Shown here: one piece after another, positions 46,724-56,519 of the stretch
Layout: each line of letters begins with the position of its first letter
Position numbering within the stretch: the stretch's first letter is position 1
Assembly (NCBI GenBank): GCA_900478215.1
Contig: LS483478.1
Coordinates: forward strand, 3,410,001-3,474,000
Direction of reading: 5' to 3'
From: Salmonella enterica subsp. houtenae serovar Houten
Lineage (GTDB): Bacteria > Pseudomonadota > Gammaproteobacteria > Enterobacterales > Enterobacteriaceae
DNA length: 64,000 nt
Notes under the pieces: generated by a model
What the model saw: only the letters and a program-made list of their open reading frames with translations
Database searches by the model: none
Told to the model about the DNA's origin: nothing
Translations under genes and position numbers: made by a program

Positions 46724-47269
46724 TTAAGTATAGACATCTCCCTGTAACCGTTGCGTCGACGGCGGCAGCGCCGCAATAATTTCAGAAACGACCTGGGCCG
46801 GCGCTTTCGTCGCGTCAATAATGTAATGCGCCGTTTCGCGATACAGCGCGTCACGCTGCTCAAGCACTTCCCGAACCTCTTCGCTCAACGGCTTCCCGGT
46901 GAGGGTCGGGCGCAGATCCGCTTCAGGTTCAGCCTCAAGCCGGTTGACCAGCGTGGATACCGGCGCACACAGATAAATCACTACGCCAACACGGTGCATA
47001 TAACGTCGATTATATTCCGTGAGAATAATACCGCCTCCCGTCGCCACGACTGTCGAGGGCGCGCTTACCGCTTCCAGGGCCGCGGTTTCCCGGACGCGGA
47101 ACCCTCCCCAGCCTTCTTTTTCGACGATATCAGCGACGCTCATCTGCACATGCGATTGCAACCAGCGGTCAGTATCAGCAAACCGGAAACCGGTTGCCTG
47201 CGCCAGCGCCATACCGATGGTGGTTTTCCCACAGCCCCGCGGCCCAACAAGATAAAGAGGTTGCATCAT
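46724..47269 (-). CDS. aroL: Shikimate kinase II (AroL)
   Basis: Phosphorylates shikimate at the 3-position in the common aromatic amino-acid pathway. The 181-residue product has the P-loop GPRGCGKTT at 9-17, shikimate-binding Asp and Arg residues (DTDRWL, FRVRET), ATGGGIIL and the LID region RPTLTGKPL. It is about seven residues longer than E. coli AroL at the C-terminus. The upstream region has a TyrR box and a TrpR-like operator. Confidence 0.96.
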   Translation of the reverse strand: MMQPLYLVGPRGCGKTTIGMALAQATGFRFADTDRWLQSHVQMSVADIVEKEGWGGFRVRETAALEAVSAPSTVVATGGGIILTEYNRRYMHRVGVVIYLCAPVSTLVNRLEAEPEADLRPTLTGKPLSEEVREVLEQRDALYRETAHYIIDATKAPAQVVSEIIAALPPSTQRLQGDVYT

Positions 47270-47320
47270 AGCAGGCGTTTCCCCAGGAACTGCGCATACG
47301 CAGGATTTGATATCAGCAAT

Positions 47321-47376
47321 GTTATAATCATACCATCAAACTAGTACAACGCATAAAATGCAAAGAATTATTTACA
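47321..47376 (-). promoter_or_regulatory. aroL promoter with TrpR-like operator and TyrR box
   Basis: On the minus strand TTGTAC (47349-47344), a 17-base spacer and TATAAC (47326-47321) form a sigma70 promoter. GTACTAGTTTGATGGTAT, lying in the spacer and -35, resembles the trp operator (GAACTAGTTAACTAGTAC). Just upstream TGTAAA-N6-TTTGCA (47376-47359) matches the TyrR box TGTAAA-N6-TTTACA at 11 of 12 positions. E. coli aroL is known to be repressed by both TyrR and TrpR. Confidence 0.75.
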
Positions 47377-47454
47377 TAAAAGTACTAAGCTCACAATATT
47401 AGTACTATAGCAAGAATTAGAAATGAATAAACTGTAAAATTTTCATTACACGCT

Positions 47455-47910
47455 TTATTTTTTACGCTGACTTTCCAGCCACCACTTATCCAGCTCGGCG
47501 GCAAAATGCTGACGATCGCGCGGCGAGAGACTGTTTGGTCCCCCCGTTTGTACGCCGCTGGCGCGTAGCGTGTCCATAAAGTCACGCATCGTCAGACGTT
47601 CGCGAATCGTGGCTTCGCTATAGCGTTCTCCCCGAGGATTAAGAGCCGCAGCGCCTTTTTCCAGCACTTCAGCCGCCAGCGGAATATCCGCGGTAATCAC
47701 CAGATCGCCCGCTTCGCATTGACGCACGATTTCATTATCCGCCACGTCAAACCCGGCGGCCACGCGGAGCGTGCGGATAAAACGCGAAGGCGGCACGCGC
47801 AAGGCCTGATTGGCAACCAGAATAAGCGGCAACTGCATTCGCCCGGCGGCGCGATACAAAATTTCTTTAATGACATTCGGACACGCATCCGCATCCACCC
47901 AGATGGTCAT
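47455..47910 (-). CDS. yaiI: YaiI/YqxD family protein (predicted NYN/PIN-like)
   Basis: A 151-residue protein of the UPF0178 family with no settled function. Conserved Asp motifs (TIWVDADACPNVIK at the start, DVADNEIVRQ, VITADIPLAAEV) suggest a PIN/NYN-like metal-binding fold. It is divergent from proC and upstream of the separately promoted aroL. Confidence 0.9.
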   Translation of the reverse strand: MTIWVDADACPNVIKEILYRAAGRMQLPLILVANQALRVPPSRFIRTLRVAAGFDVADNEIVRQCEAGDLVITADIPLAAEVLEKGAAALNPRGERYSEATIRERLTMRDFMDTLRASGVQTGGPNSLSPRDRQHFAAELDKWWLESQRKK

Positions 47911-48049
47911 AATGTCTCCCGTACGGTATACAATCTTTTATTGTCTCGCGCTTTTGTCTTTCGTCAAAGTGCTGTTTCTCCTTCTGCCCGTTTTCAATCC
48001 GCGTTAAGCTACCCATTCCCCATAACACACAAACATAGGGAGTGACGAG

Positions 48050-48859
48050 ATGGAGAAGAAAATCGGTTTTATTGGCTGCGGTAATATGGGCAAGGCTATT
48101 CTTGGCGGACTCATTGCCAGCGGTCAGGTGCTTCCCGGTCAGATCTGGGTCTACACCCCCTCCCCCGATAAAGTTGCCGCCCTGCATGACCAGTACGGCA
48201 TTAATGCGGCGCAAAGCGCGCAGGAGGTCGCTCAGGTCGCGGATATCGTTTTCGGCGCGGTAAAACCGGGCATTATGGTGAAAGTGCTGAGTGAAATCTC
48301 CTCCAGCCTGAACAAAGACTCTCTGGTGGTCTCTATTGCTGCAGGGGTAACGCTTGATCAGCTTGCGCGCGCGCTGGGACACGACCGTAAAATCATTCGC
48401 GCTATGCCGAATACGCCGTCGCTGGTCAACGCCGGGATGACCTCCGTCACGCCCAACGCGCTGGTAACGCCGGAAGATACGGCTGATGTACTGAATATTT
48501 TCCGCTGCTTTGGCGAGGCGGAAGTGATTGCTGAGCCTATGATCCATCCGGTGGTTGGCGTGAGCGGATCTTCGCCGGCCTATGTCTTTATATTTATCGA
48601 GGCGATGGCAGACGCTGCCGTTCTGGGCGGTATGCCTCGCGCTCAGGCTTATAAATTCGCCGCGCAGGCCGTCATGGGATCGGCGAAAATGGTTCTCGAA
48701 ACCGGACAGCATCCCGGAGAACTGAAAGATATGGTGTGCTCGCCTGGCGGAACGACGATTGAAGCCGTACGCGTTCTGGAAGAACGTGGCTTCCGCGCTG
48801 CGGTCATAGAAGCGATGACGACGTGTATGGAAAAATCAGAGGCGCTGAGTAAATCCTGA
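48050..48859 (+). CDS. proC: Pyrroline-5-carboxylate reductase ProC
   Basis: Last step of proline synthesis: NAD(P)H reduction of pyrroline-5-carboxylate. The 269-residue product has the Rossmann motif GCGNMGKAI at residues 8-16, AMPNTPSLVNAGM, and the C-terminal helical signature ELKDMVCSPGGTTIEAV. It converges with dgcC with only 14 bases between stops. Confidence 0.97.
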   Translation: MEKKIGFIGCGNMGKAILGGLIASGQVLPGQIWVYTPSPDKVAALHDQYGINAAQSAQEVAQVADIVFGAVKPGIMVKVLSEISSSLNKDSLVVSIAAGVTLDQLARALGHDRKIIRAMPNTPSLVNAGMTSVTPNALVTPEDTADVLNIFRCFGEAEVIAEPMIHPVVGVSGSSPAYVFIFIEAMADAAVLGGMPRAQAYKFAAQAVMGSAKMVLETGQHPGELKDMVCSPGGTTIEAVRVLEERGFRAAVIEAMTTCMEKSEALSKS

Positions 48860-48873
48860 GGCCCGGCTGGACG

Positions 48874-49986
48874 TCATGCCGCCACTTCGGTGCGGTTACG
48901 TCCGGCATTCTTTGCTTTATAAAGCGCCATATCCGCAGACTTTAGCCATTCCCGATAATGACCGATTTGTGGCGTTAACGGCGCCACGCCCACGCTAATA
49001 CGTAACATGACCTGTGGCGCGCCCGGCAAGCGTAATGTATTTAGCCGTTCATGCACTCGCGACATGGCGGTAATCGCGCTGTCTGCCGGCGTTCCGCACA
49101 TAATCACCGCAAATTCGTCGCCGCCAAAGCGCCCGATAATATCACTCCCGCGTAGCGTTATCTGTAATTGACGCGTCAGGGCGATAATAGCCTCATCCCC
49201 AACATCATGTCCCCAGGTATCGTTAATACACTTAAAATGATCGATGTCGATGATCAACAATGTCGCCTCCCGATGGTGGCGTCGGCTGTGATCGAATTCA
49301 TTACGTAATAAAATTTCCCAGTGACGTCGGTTATAGACGCCGGTCATGCCATCCCGCGAACTCATAGCCTGCAAGCGTCGCTTATGTTCCGCTAATTTAA
49401 TGGCCGTTTGGTAGCTGACCCAGGCGAACAGAAGCGGATAAAGTACAATAACGGGCAAAGAGAGCGTAATTTCCAGCGACGAGCTTCGCATAGCGACGGG
49501 TAGCCCGGTAAGCTGTAACGTCACCAGACATGACGCCAGCAAAAGCCCCATTCCGGGAATGAATAATCGCAGCCCGCCAGCCCCCATTAGATTCATGCAC
49601 ATCATCATAAACAACGCAGCGGCAGGCATCATATTGACACCTGTCAGCGCGATCCACATGCCGGAGAGGATCGCATCCGCTTTCAGGTTGTAAATTTCCT
49701 GACGTAAAGGATCAAGCGATTTTGTCGCCCACTGCCACGCCAGATGCGGCCAGACAAAAGACCAGCCGACCAGCAACAGCCACCAACCTCCCGAGACGGG
49801 TTGCGACACTAACACGGCGGCCACGGGTAAAAACATCCCCCCTAACCCCACCGCGCGCGGCAGCCTGATGCGCCGGGCAAAGCGTAATCCGGAACGCTGA
49901 TGATCATCAGGAGGGTCAGGCGGCGCTACCGTCTGTTCAACCGCTTTTCGGTAAAAATTTTCATCATTCATTATTTTTGGGAACAT
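48874..49986 (-). CDS. dgcC: Diguanylate cyclase DgcC (AdrA)
   Basis: Makes cyclic-di-GMP that activates cellulose synthesis; known as AdrA in Salmonella (yaiC in E. coli) and activated by CsgD. The 370-residue protein has an N-terminal membrane region of six or so helices (MASE2-like, about 45-195) and a GGDEF domain with RFGGDEFAVIM. An RxxD inhibitory site (RGSD) lies five residues before GGDEF, so product inhibition is likely retained. No defect is seen. Confidence 0.96.
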   Translation of the reverse strand: MFPKIMNDENFYRKAVEQTVAPPDPPDDHQRSGLRFARRIRLPRAVGLGGMFLPVAAVLVSQPVSGGWWLLLVGWSFVWPHLAWQWATKSLDPLRQEIYNLKADAILSGMWIALTGVNMMPAAALFMMMCMNLMGAGGLRLFIPGMGLLLASCLVTLQLTGLPVAMRSSSLEITLSLPVIVLYPLLFAWVSYQTAIKLAEHKRRLQAMSSRDGMTGVYNRRHWEILLRNEFDHSRRHHREATLLIIDIDHFKCINDTWGHDVGDEAIIALTRQLQITLRGSDIIGRFGGDEFAVIMCGTPADSAITAMSRVHERLNTLRLPGAPQVMLRISVGVAPLTPQIGHYREWLKSADMALYKAKNAGRNRTEVAA

Positions 49987-50043
49987 TTAGAAACAATTTT
50001 CCCAAATTATAGAAACAGAGCGCATGAAGGGAGTATGAAATTT

Positions 50044-50071
50044 CGGGTGAGTGTTTTTCAGGGCTCACCCG
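50044..50071 (-). terminator. Hairpin after psiF
   Basis: CGGGTGAG (50044-50051) pairs with CTCACCCG (50064-50071) around a 12-base loop, just past the psiF stop. On the minus strand it is followed by AAATTTC, a weak U-run. Confidence 0.5.
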
Positions 50072-50077
50072 ATAGCA

Positions 50078-50398
50078 CTACGCCGCTTTTTTCAGGCAGG
50101 CACTCATAAACTTGCTACGGTCATCGCCTTTCAAGGATTGTTCCGTCGCCTGGGCATTGCATTCACGCATTTTCTGCTGTTGCGGCGTCAGGCTTTTCTC
50201 GCCAGGGGCTGACTGACTGTTTTTCAGACAATCGCTAAGATAAGTTTTACGCGCATCGCCTTTCAACGCCTGCGCTGTCGCCTGCTGATTACAGGTAGCC
50301 ATGCGCTGCTGTTGCGGCGTTAATGGTTTCTCGGCAGCGCCGACAGTCGTTAAAAATACCAGGCCAAAAAGTAAAGCCACCAGTAATGTTATTTTCAT
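50078..50398 (-). CDS. psiF: Phosphate-starvation-inducible protein PsiF
   Basis: A 106-residue small periplasmic protein of unknown role. It has a signal peptide ending VGAAE (about 22 residues) and two tandem copies of a TPQQQ(R/K)M-C-N-x-Q-A-T...LKGD module (about 25-58 and 69-103), with four cysteines that could pair. In E. coli it follows phoA; here phoA is absent and psiF has its own upstream region. Confidence 0.93.
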   Translation of the reverse strand: MKITLLVALLFGLVFLTTVGAAEKPLTPQQQRMATCNQQATAQALKGDARKTYLSDCLKNSQSAPGEKSLTPQQQKMRECNAQATEQSLKGDDRSKFMSACLKKAA

Positions 50399-50736
50399 AG
50401 CACCATCCTTTTGTCAGTGTACATACCTATACTTTGCCCCTTTGAGAAATATCCCAGGGACTTTATATAAGCCTGGCTGCTACTGAAAAAAATACCACCC
50501 GGTAGGAAAAGTATTACTTACCTTTCCCGATGTATGTTTTATTGATTGACAAACCGTAGACTAATGTGCAATTCGATTATTCACACCGGCACCCGCATGA
50601 TGGAAAAGAGCAACGCATAGCGTTTTGTTATTACCATAGCCGCTTCGTTTTTATTTTCTTCGGTTTAATAAAAACGAAGCGGCTATGGTTATTTCATAAG
50701 AGTTACGTTATAACAATTGTGTTATTTTAAATTCGA
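50399..50736. other. psiF-iraP intergenic region, site of missing phoA
   Basis: E. coli has phoA here; this 338-bp region has no phoA sequence and no clear Pho box. It is AT-rich and contains a very long perfect inverted repeat (50633-50689). The psiF promoter should lie in its first 150 bases, but I could not single one out. Confidence 0.5.
50633..50689. repeat. Perfect 23-bp inverted repeat downstream of iraP
   Basis: A 23-base arm beginning ACCATAGCCGCTTCG at 50633-50655 is exactly complementary to 50667-50689, with an 11-base loop. In RNA it would be a very stable hairpin about 48 bases after the iraP stop. It may be a terminator for iraP or a remnant of a small mobile repeat; no other copy was noticed in the window. 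Confidence 0.75.
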
Positions 50737-50997
50737 TTAGTGCCGTGGGTGTCTCAGCAACTTTTTTACATACTGGCGCAGCAATTCCGTATCGTAATCA
50801 GGAACGCTGGCATCCGGCTTTACGCCTTCAAGCGCTCCCTCCACTTGACGTATCAAGATCTGTTGCTCACTTTGCGCCATGTTACGTAACATTGCTGTGA
50901 CGATAATCTCTAACGCTTCTACCTGAGCAACCAGTTCTTTCGACTCTTCTTCTTTTTGGGCTAGCTTAAGCAACAACTCTGCTATGAGATTTTTCAT
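50737..50997 (-). CDS. iraP: Anti-adaptor protein IraP
   Basis: Binds the adaptor RssB and so protects the stress sigma factor RpoS from ClpXP. The 86-residue product is mostly helical, with a coiled-coil heptad region at about 5-45 (LIAELLLKLAQKEEESKELV). I chose the ATG at 50997 (MKNLIAE), the E. coli start, rather than two codons earlier. In Salmonella iraP is known to be activated by PhoP at low magnesium, and in E. coli by ppGpp at phosphate starvation. Confidence 0.93.
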   Translation of the reverse strand: MKNLIAELLLKLAQKEEESKELVAQVEALEIIVTAMLRNMAQSEQQILIRQVEGALEGVKPDASVPDYDTELLRQYVKKLLRHPRH

Positions 50998-51293
50998 GAC
51001 CATATTTCCTTATTAGTTCCAGGGTGACGTTATCACTATGAAGAACCACTGCCTAGAGGCTGAAAGTACTATTTTTATGATACAGGAAGAACTTTACAAA
51101 AATAATTATCACCATTGTCGTAGCGAAACGTTTCTCAAACCGTAAACGAGACGATAATAAACCATCAAAAAACAATAATCACGCTATATCATAATTTAAA
51201 GTTATACCATCTATAGAAAAAATTCACTGATGAAGAATATATCTTTTAATTTAAACCCTATCGTAACGGCTGGAGTACCGTTACGACACATCA
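50998..51293. promoter_or_regulatory. iraP upstream region
   Basis: AT-rich 296-bp region between iraP and the transporter pseudogene. On the minus strand two GTTTA motifs occur at 51162-51158 and 51147-51143, 15 bases apart; the PhoP box needs an 11-base period, so these are not a good match. No gene is seen. Confidence 0.35.
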
Positions 51294-52504
<1,211 letters not shown>

Positions 52505-52672
52505 AAGACTCGTAACGGTAAGTAGCTAAAAATACGCGCTAGCTTAACAACCTATGTTTTTTCAGGTGGTTCCAGAGGTGCGGTAGGTCACACTTCGCTA
52601 TTTTGTCTCTCCGTTCATCATTTTTGTGAAATATATCACATTATATAGCCGCACAGCGCAGACATTTATGCT

Positions 52673-53356
52673 TTAACGACACACGCCGTAGCCACGCATT
52701 CCAAGATGAAAATGGTTAGCATGGGCGGCGTTATAGTCAGGCCCGAGTCCATTGCCATAATAATGGCAACTGGCGTTTAGCATAGCGCGTAGCCAGGGCC
52801 CCGTCTCCTCGCGCTTCCAACCTCGCAGGATGGTGATTTTCCGACCATCCGATAGCTGAAAGCCGCTGACATCCAGCGCTTCTGCGCTGGCATGTTCACT
52901 GCGACGCGCATCCGGGCGGTGATAAATATTGCGGCAGGCATAGCTGCCCAGATGTTCGATGCGGGTCAGGCGGCGCTTCATCCACGTTTCTGTTAAAGGT
53001 TTTGCCTGCTGTTCGACAAACAGCGCGGAGCTCAGCGCCAACGGGCAGGAGGCTAAAAAACTGCTGCTCAGTTTTACCTGGCCAAAATCTCTGACGCGTA
53101 CCACATGGGACAAGGGACATTCACCAGCGCTATCCGCAACAGGTTGTGATGAAATTAATCCCTGTTGATTGGCCGCCGTCAAAAGCTCCCGGCACTGTAG
53201 CGGCGTAAGGCGCTGTAGTTTGAATGTAGTGATCCAACCTGGCGGATCGGCAAGTTGCAGCGGGGCAAAAGGATTATAGTAAGAGGGAAGATAACGATAT
53301 CCCAGCCCGCCAATGCCGCCCAGCAGCGCAATAATCAGCAAACCCTTACCTCTCAC
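52673..53356 (-). CDS. Extensin-like C-terminal domain protein
   Basis: A 227-residue protein with an N-terminal hydrophobic anchor or signal (GLLIIALLGGIGGLGYRYL) and an extensin-like C-terminal domain, related in fold to M15/LAS-type zinc peptidases. The predicted metal residues are in SEHASAEALDVSGF (about 157-170) and AHANHFHLGM near the C-terminus. Several cysteines suit a periplasmic location. Function is unknown, but a peptidoglycan-linked role is plausible given the adjacent ddlA. Not found at this site in E. coli K-12. Confidence 0.8.
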   Translation of the reverse strand: MRGKGLLIIALLGGIGGLGYRYLPSYYNPFAPLQLADPPGWITTFKLQRLTPLQCRELLTAANQQGLISSQPVADSAGECPLSHVVRVRDFGQVKLSSSFLASCPLALSSALFVEQQAKPLTETWMKRRLTRIEHLGSYACRNIYHRPDARRSEHASAEALDVSGFQLSDGRKITILRGWKREETGPWLRAMLNASCHYYGNGLGPDYNAAHANHFHLGMRGYGVCR

Positions 53357-53463
53357 GCAGCCTCCGTTCTCTCATCCCATAAACATTATGGCAGAAGCCC
53401 GCGAAACCCGCGTTTTGTCGTGGTAATGTATACGCTTTGCATTCGATGGAATGGGTTTTTAAG

Positions 53464-54558
53464 ATGGCGAAATTGCGGGTAGGAATAGTATTTGGCGGCA
53501 AGTCAGCAGAACATGAAGTGTCTTTACAATCAGCAAAAAATATTGTTGATGCGATCGATAAAACCCGCTTCGATGTGGTGCTGTTAGGGATAGATAAGAC
53601 GGGGCAATGGCATGTTAACGATGCGGAAAATTATTTGCAGAATGCAGACGATCCGGCACATATCGCGCTACGTCCTTCGGCAATCAGTCTGGCTCAGGTG
53701 CCTGGCAAATACGAACACCAATTGATTAACGCCCAGAACGGACAACCACTGCCGACAGTAGATGTGATTTTTCCTATCGTCCACGGTACGTTGGGTGAAG
53801 ACGGTTCATTGCAGGGGATGCTGCGCGTCGCAAACTTACCATTTGTCGGTTCAGACGTTCTGAGCTCCGCGGCCTGCATGGATAAAGACGTCGCCAAACG
53901 GCTACTGCGCGATGCAGGACTGAATATCGCCCCGTTTATTACTCTCACCCGAGCGAACCGCCACGCGTTTAGCTTTACCGAGATTGAATCCCGTCTGGGT
54001 CTGCCGCTGTTCGTTAAGCCCGCTAACCAGGGCTCTTCAGTCGGCGTAAGTAAAGTCGCCAACGAAGCGCAATATCAGCAGGCGGTCGCGCTAGCCTTCG
54101 AATTCGATCATAAAGTGGTGGTAGAGCAAGGGATCAAAGGGCGCGAGATCGAGTGCGCCGTATTAGGTAACGATAGCCCGCAGGCCAGTACCTGCGGCGA
54201 AATCGTACTGAATAGCGAATTTTACGCCTACGATACCAAGTATATTGATGATAATGGCGCGCAAGTTGTCGTGCCTGCGCAGCTCCCTTCCGAGGTGAAT
54301 GACAAGATCCGCGCGATCGCGATCCAGGCTTATCAGACGCTTGGCTGCGCAGGTATGGCCCGTGTCGATGTCTTTTTAACGGCAGACAATGAGGTGGTGA
54401 TTAATGAGATTAATACGCTGCCAGGTTTTACCAATATCAGTATGTATCCAAAACTCTGGCAGGCGAGCGGCCTGGGCTATACCGATTTAATCAGCCGCCT
54501 GATTGAACTGGCGCTGGAACGCCATACGGCGAATAACGCCTTAAAAACCACGATGTAA
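53464..54558 (+). CDS. ddlA: D-alanine--D-alanine ligase A
   Basis: ATP-grasp ligase that makes the D-Ala-D-Ala dipeptide for peptidoglycan. The 364-residue product shows GGKSAEHEVSLQSA, HGTLGEDGSLQG, VKPANQGSSVGV (ATP loop) and NEINTLPGFTNISMYP with metal ligands. I chose the ATG at 53464 (MAKLRVGIVFGG), the usual length; ATGs from 53437 lack a ribosome site. It ends with a strong terminator. Confidence 0.96.
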   Translation: MAKLRVGIVFGGKSAEHEVSLQSAKNIVDAIDKTRFDVVLLGIDKTGQWHVNDAENYLQNADDPAHIALRPSAISLAQVPGKYEHQLINAQNGQPLPTVDVIFPIVHGTLGEDGSLQGMLRVANLPFVGSDVLSSAACMDKDVAKRLLRDAGLNIAPFITLTRANRHAFSFTEIESRLGLPLFVKPANQGSSVGVSKVANEAQYQQAVALAFEFDHKVVVEQGIKGREIECAVLGNDSPQASTCGEIVLNSEFYAYDTKYIDDNGAQVVVPAQLPSEVNDKIRAIAIQAYQTLGCAGMARVDVFLTADNEVVINEINTLPGFTNISMYPKLWQASGLGYTDLISRLIELALERHTANNALKTTM

Positions 54559-54565
54559 ATAACGC

Positions 54566-54600
54566 ACGCCCGATAGCGCAACGTTTATCGGGCGTCTTTT
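54566..54600 (+). terminator. Terminator after ddlA
   Basis: ACGCCCGATA at 54566-54575 pairs with TATCGGGCGT at 54586-54595, followed by CTTTTA, directly after the ddlA stop. It reaches into the last codons of the convergent yaiZ. Confidence 0.85.
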
Positions 54601-54797
54601 ACCTCATCTTCGCGCCGACGAATGATGAACCCCGCCAGCCAGAAGCTAATAATCCATGTTACCAGCCCAACGCCATAGGTTTGCCATCCTTTCGCCTCAA
54701 AACCCAGCAATCCTACGACGCCATTCAAAATAAAGATAAGGCCAATAGAGAAGGCATAGTAGTGCCAGTCACGACGAATTTTTACAGGCAAACGCAT
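54585..54797 (-). CDS. yaiZ: Small membrane protein YaiZ
   Basis: A 70-residue inner-membrane protein of unknown function with two predicted helices (about 14-32 and 40-60) and a basic, then charged tail (IIRRREDEVKDAR). Almost identical to E. coli YaiZ. Its 3' end overlaps the ddlA terminator hairpin. Confidence 0.9.
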   Translation of the reverse strand: MRLPVKIRRDWHYYAFSIGLIFILNGVVGLLGFEAKGWQTYGVGLVTWIISFWLAGFIIRRREDEVKDAR

Positions 54798-55064
54798 AAC
54801 GACCCCGACGTATTAACAGCAACAAAAACGTATTTTTGCATACTTCTTGCGGGCGAGTCTGTGGGGGATACGGAATTTCTTAAATGTTAATTGATTTTGA
54901 TAAAAGTGATCGTTTTGTGACAACTAACAAAAATTTACACGATGGATACATTCCTGATGTGAAATTACCAGGATTCTGATATTGACAAATACAATGACCT
55001 GTCAGACTTCACTGTAAGCCGATGGCATAACGCCAGATCGTAGCCGATCATCCTGGAGGTCTTT

Positions 55065-55373
55065 ATGGCTGATTTCACTCTCTCAAAATCGCTGTTTAGC
55101 GGGAAGCATCGAGAAACCTCCTCTACGCCCGGAAATATTGCTTACGCCATATTTGTACTGTTTTGCTTCTGGGCCGGAGCGCAACTCTTAAACCTGCTGG
55201 TTCATGCGCCGGGCATCTATGAGCATCTGATGCAGGTACAGGATACAGGCCGACCACGGGTAGAGATTGGGCTGGGCGTCGGGACGATTTTTGGCCTGGT
55301 GCCCTTCCTCACGGGCTGCCTCATTTTTACCGTTATCGCCGCGTTTTTACGCTGGCGTCACCGTCACCAATAA
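55065..55373 (+). CDS. yaiY: Inner-membrane protein YaiY
   Basis: A 102-residue membrane protein of the DUF2755 family with two helices (about 24-48 and 70-94) and a basic end WRHRHQ. TGGAGG precedes the ATG. Matches E. coli YaiY; function unknown. It converges with yaiW. Confidence 0.9.
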   Translation: MADFTLSKSLFSGKHRETSSTPGNIAYAIFVLFCFWAGAQLLNLLVHAPGIYEHLMQVQDTGRPRVEIGLGVGTIFGLVPFLTGCLIFTVIAAFLRWRHRHQ

Positions 55374-55410
55374 ACCTTAGCGCGCTGGCGAAAATATCCC
55401 AGCGCGAAAT

Positions 55411-56505
55411 TTATCGCCCCATACACCGCGCCCACCGCTCATCAACTCGCTTAGCAAACCAGGCGGTCGTCAGCTTGCGCGTGATCTTCGGGCTTTCCAG
55501 TTGAATACCGGGCAACATTTCTCGCGCAAGCGTCCTGCCCGTTTTAGCCTCGGCCAGCTTATAGACTTTCTTGTAGAGCGCCGTTTTTTCAAACGCCAGG
55601 CTATCGCCTTTCTCCAGTTGACTGCGAATTTCACGCTCACTCATGCCCAACTGTTCTGCCAGTTTGCACGCCGCTAACTCTGTTTTGCCCGGTTCCTTGC
55701 TGTTATAACGAATCAGATCGCCATCCAGCGCCAGTTTTACACCGCTGGCTTTACTGACGGCATTCTGGAACGCGGCGTTACGGCTGGCATACCATCCGGC
55801 GTTGAAATCGGCGAAGCGGAAAACAGGCGCGCTGTAGTTCGCCGGGTAATTCAGCAAATGGTAGGTTCCAAACCACAATCCGCCACGGCGCGTAAAGACC
55901 TCCTGACGTACCGTACCCGCCATCTTCCACGGATAACCTTTAGCATGCTGTTCGGCAAAGGCGATGCTGACCTGCATCGGGCCCCCCGTATGCACCGGGT
56001 TATATGATCCAAATAGCGTCTGCCCCATAGGAACCATATTGATAAAATCGTCAAAAATAGCGCTAAGCTGTTTTTCGGTTCTTACCGTGTCCAGGCGTTC
56101 GCTATAGCTCTTACCGTTGGGGGAGTTAATTTTCAGCGCGGTGTGCACCAGAAACAGCGGAATGTGCAGTCGTTCAGCACGACGATCAATCTCCTGCCAG
56201 GCTATTTTACTTAGCCCCGGCACGACAGGATCCGCCTGATAACCAGACTCCTGTTGAGCGACAGCCAGCACCGAACAGATATTTTCTACCGTCGGCGCCA
56301 GCCCCTGACTCTTAAACGTTGTCGCGATATCTTTCGACCAGGCCTCTCTGTCTTTGACACTGGCTGGCATTTTCTGGCGTACTACGCTTGCAACGTCGAC
56401 AGGCTTCTCGCCCTTGTTCACAGGCTGCCCGGATTGGCTACTACAGCCAGCCAATATTGCGACCGCCAGAAAAGGCAGAGGATAAAGACGGGACGCCGCC
56501 GACAT
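55411..56505 (-). CDS. yaiW: Outer-membrane lipoprotein YaiW
   Basis: A 364-residue lipoprotein (DUF1615) with lipobox LAGC and Cys21. In E. coli YaiW is surface-exposed and helps uptake of the proline-rich peptide Bac7 along with SbmA. The C-terminal half is alpha-rich with conserved GGPMQVSIAFAEQH and FADFNAGWYASRNAAFQ. It starts 14 bases after sbmA and is cotranscribed. Confidence 0.94.
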   Translation of the reverse strand: MSAASRLYPLPFLAVAILAGCSSQSGQPVNKGEKPVDVASVVRQKMPASVKDREAWSKDIATTFKSQGLAPTVENICSVLAVAQQESGYQADPVVPGLSKIAWQEIDRRAERLHIPLFLVHTALKINSPNGKSYSERLDTVRTEKQLSAIFDDFINMVPMGQTLFGSYNPVHTGGPMQVSIAFAEQHAKGYPWKMAGTVRQEVFTRRGGLWFGTYHLLNYPANYSAPVFRFADFNAGWYASRNAAFQNAVSKASGVKLALDGDLIRYNSKEPGKTELAACKLAEQLGMSEREIRSQLEKGDSLAFEKTALYKKVYKLAEAKTGRTLAREMLPGIQLESPKITRKLTTAWFAKRVDERWARCMGR

Positions 56506-56519
56506 AACGTTTCCTTCTG

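Noticed and set aside
51143..51162. GTTTA pair upstream of iraP as a PhoP box
   Set aside because: The motifs are 15 bases apart instead of the 11-base period needed, so I do not call a PhoP site although PhoP control of iraP is known in Salmonella.
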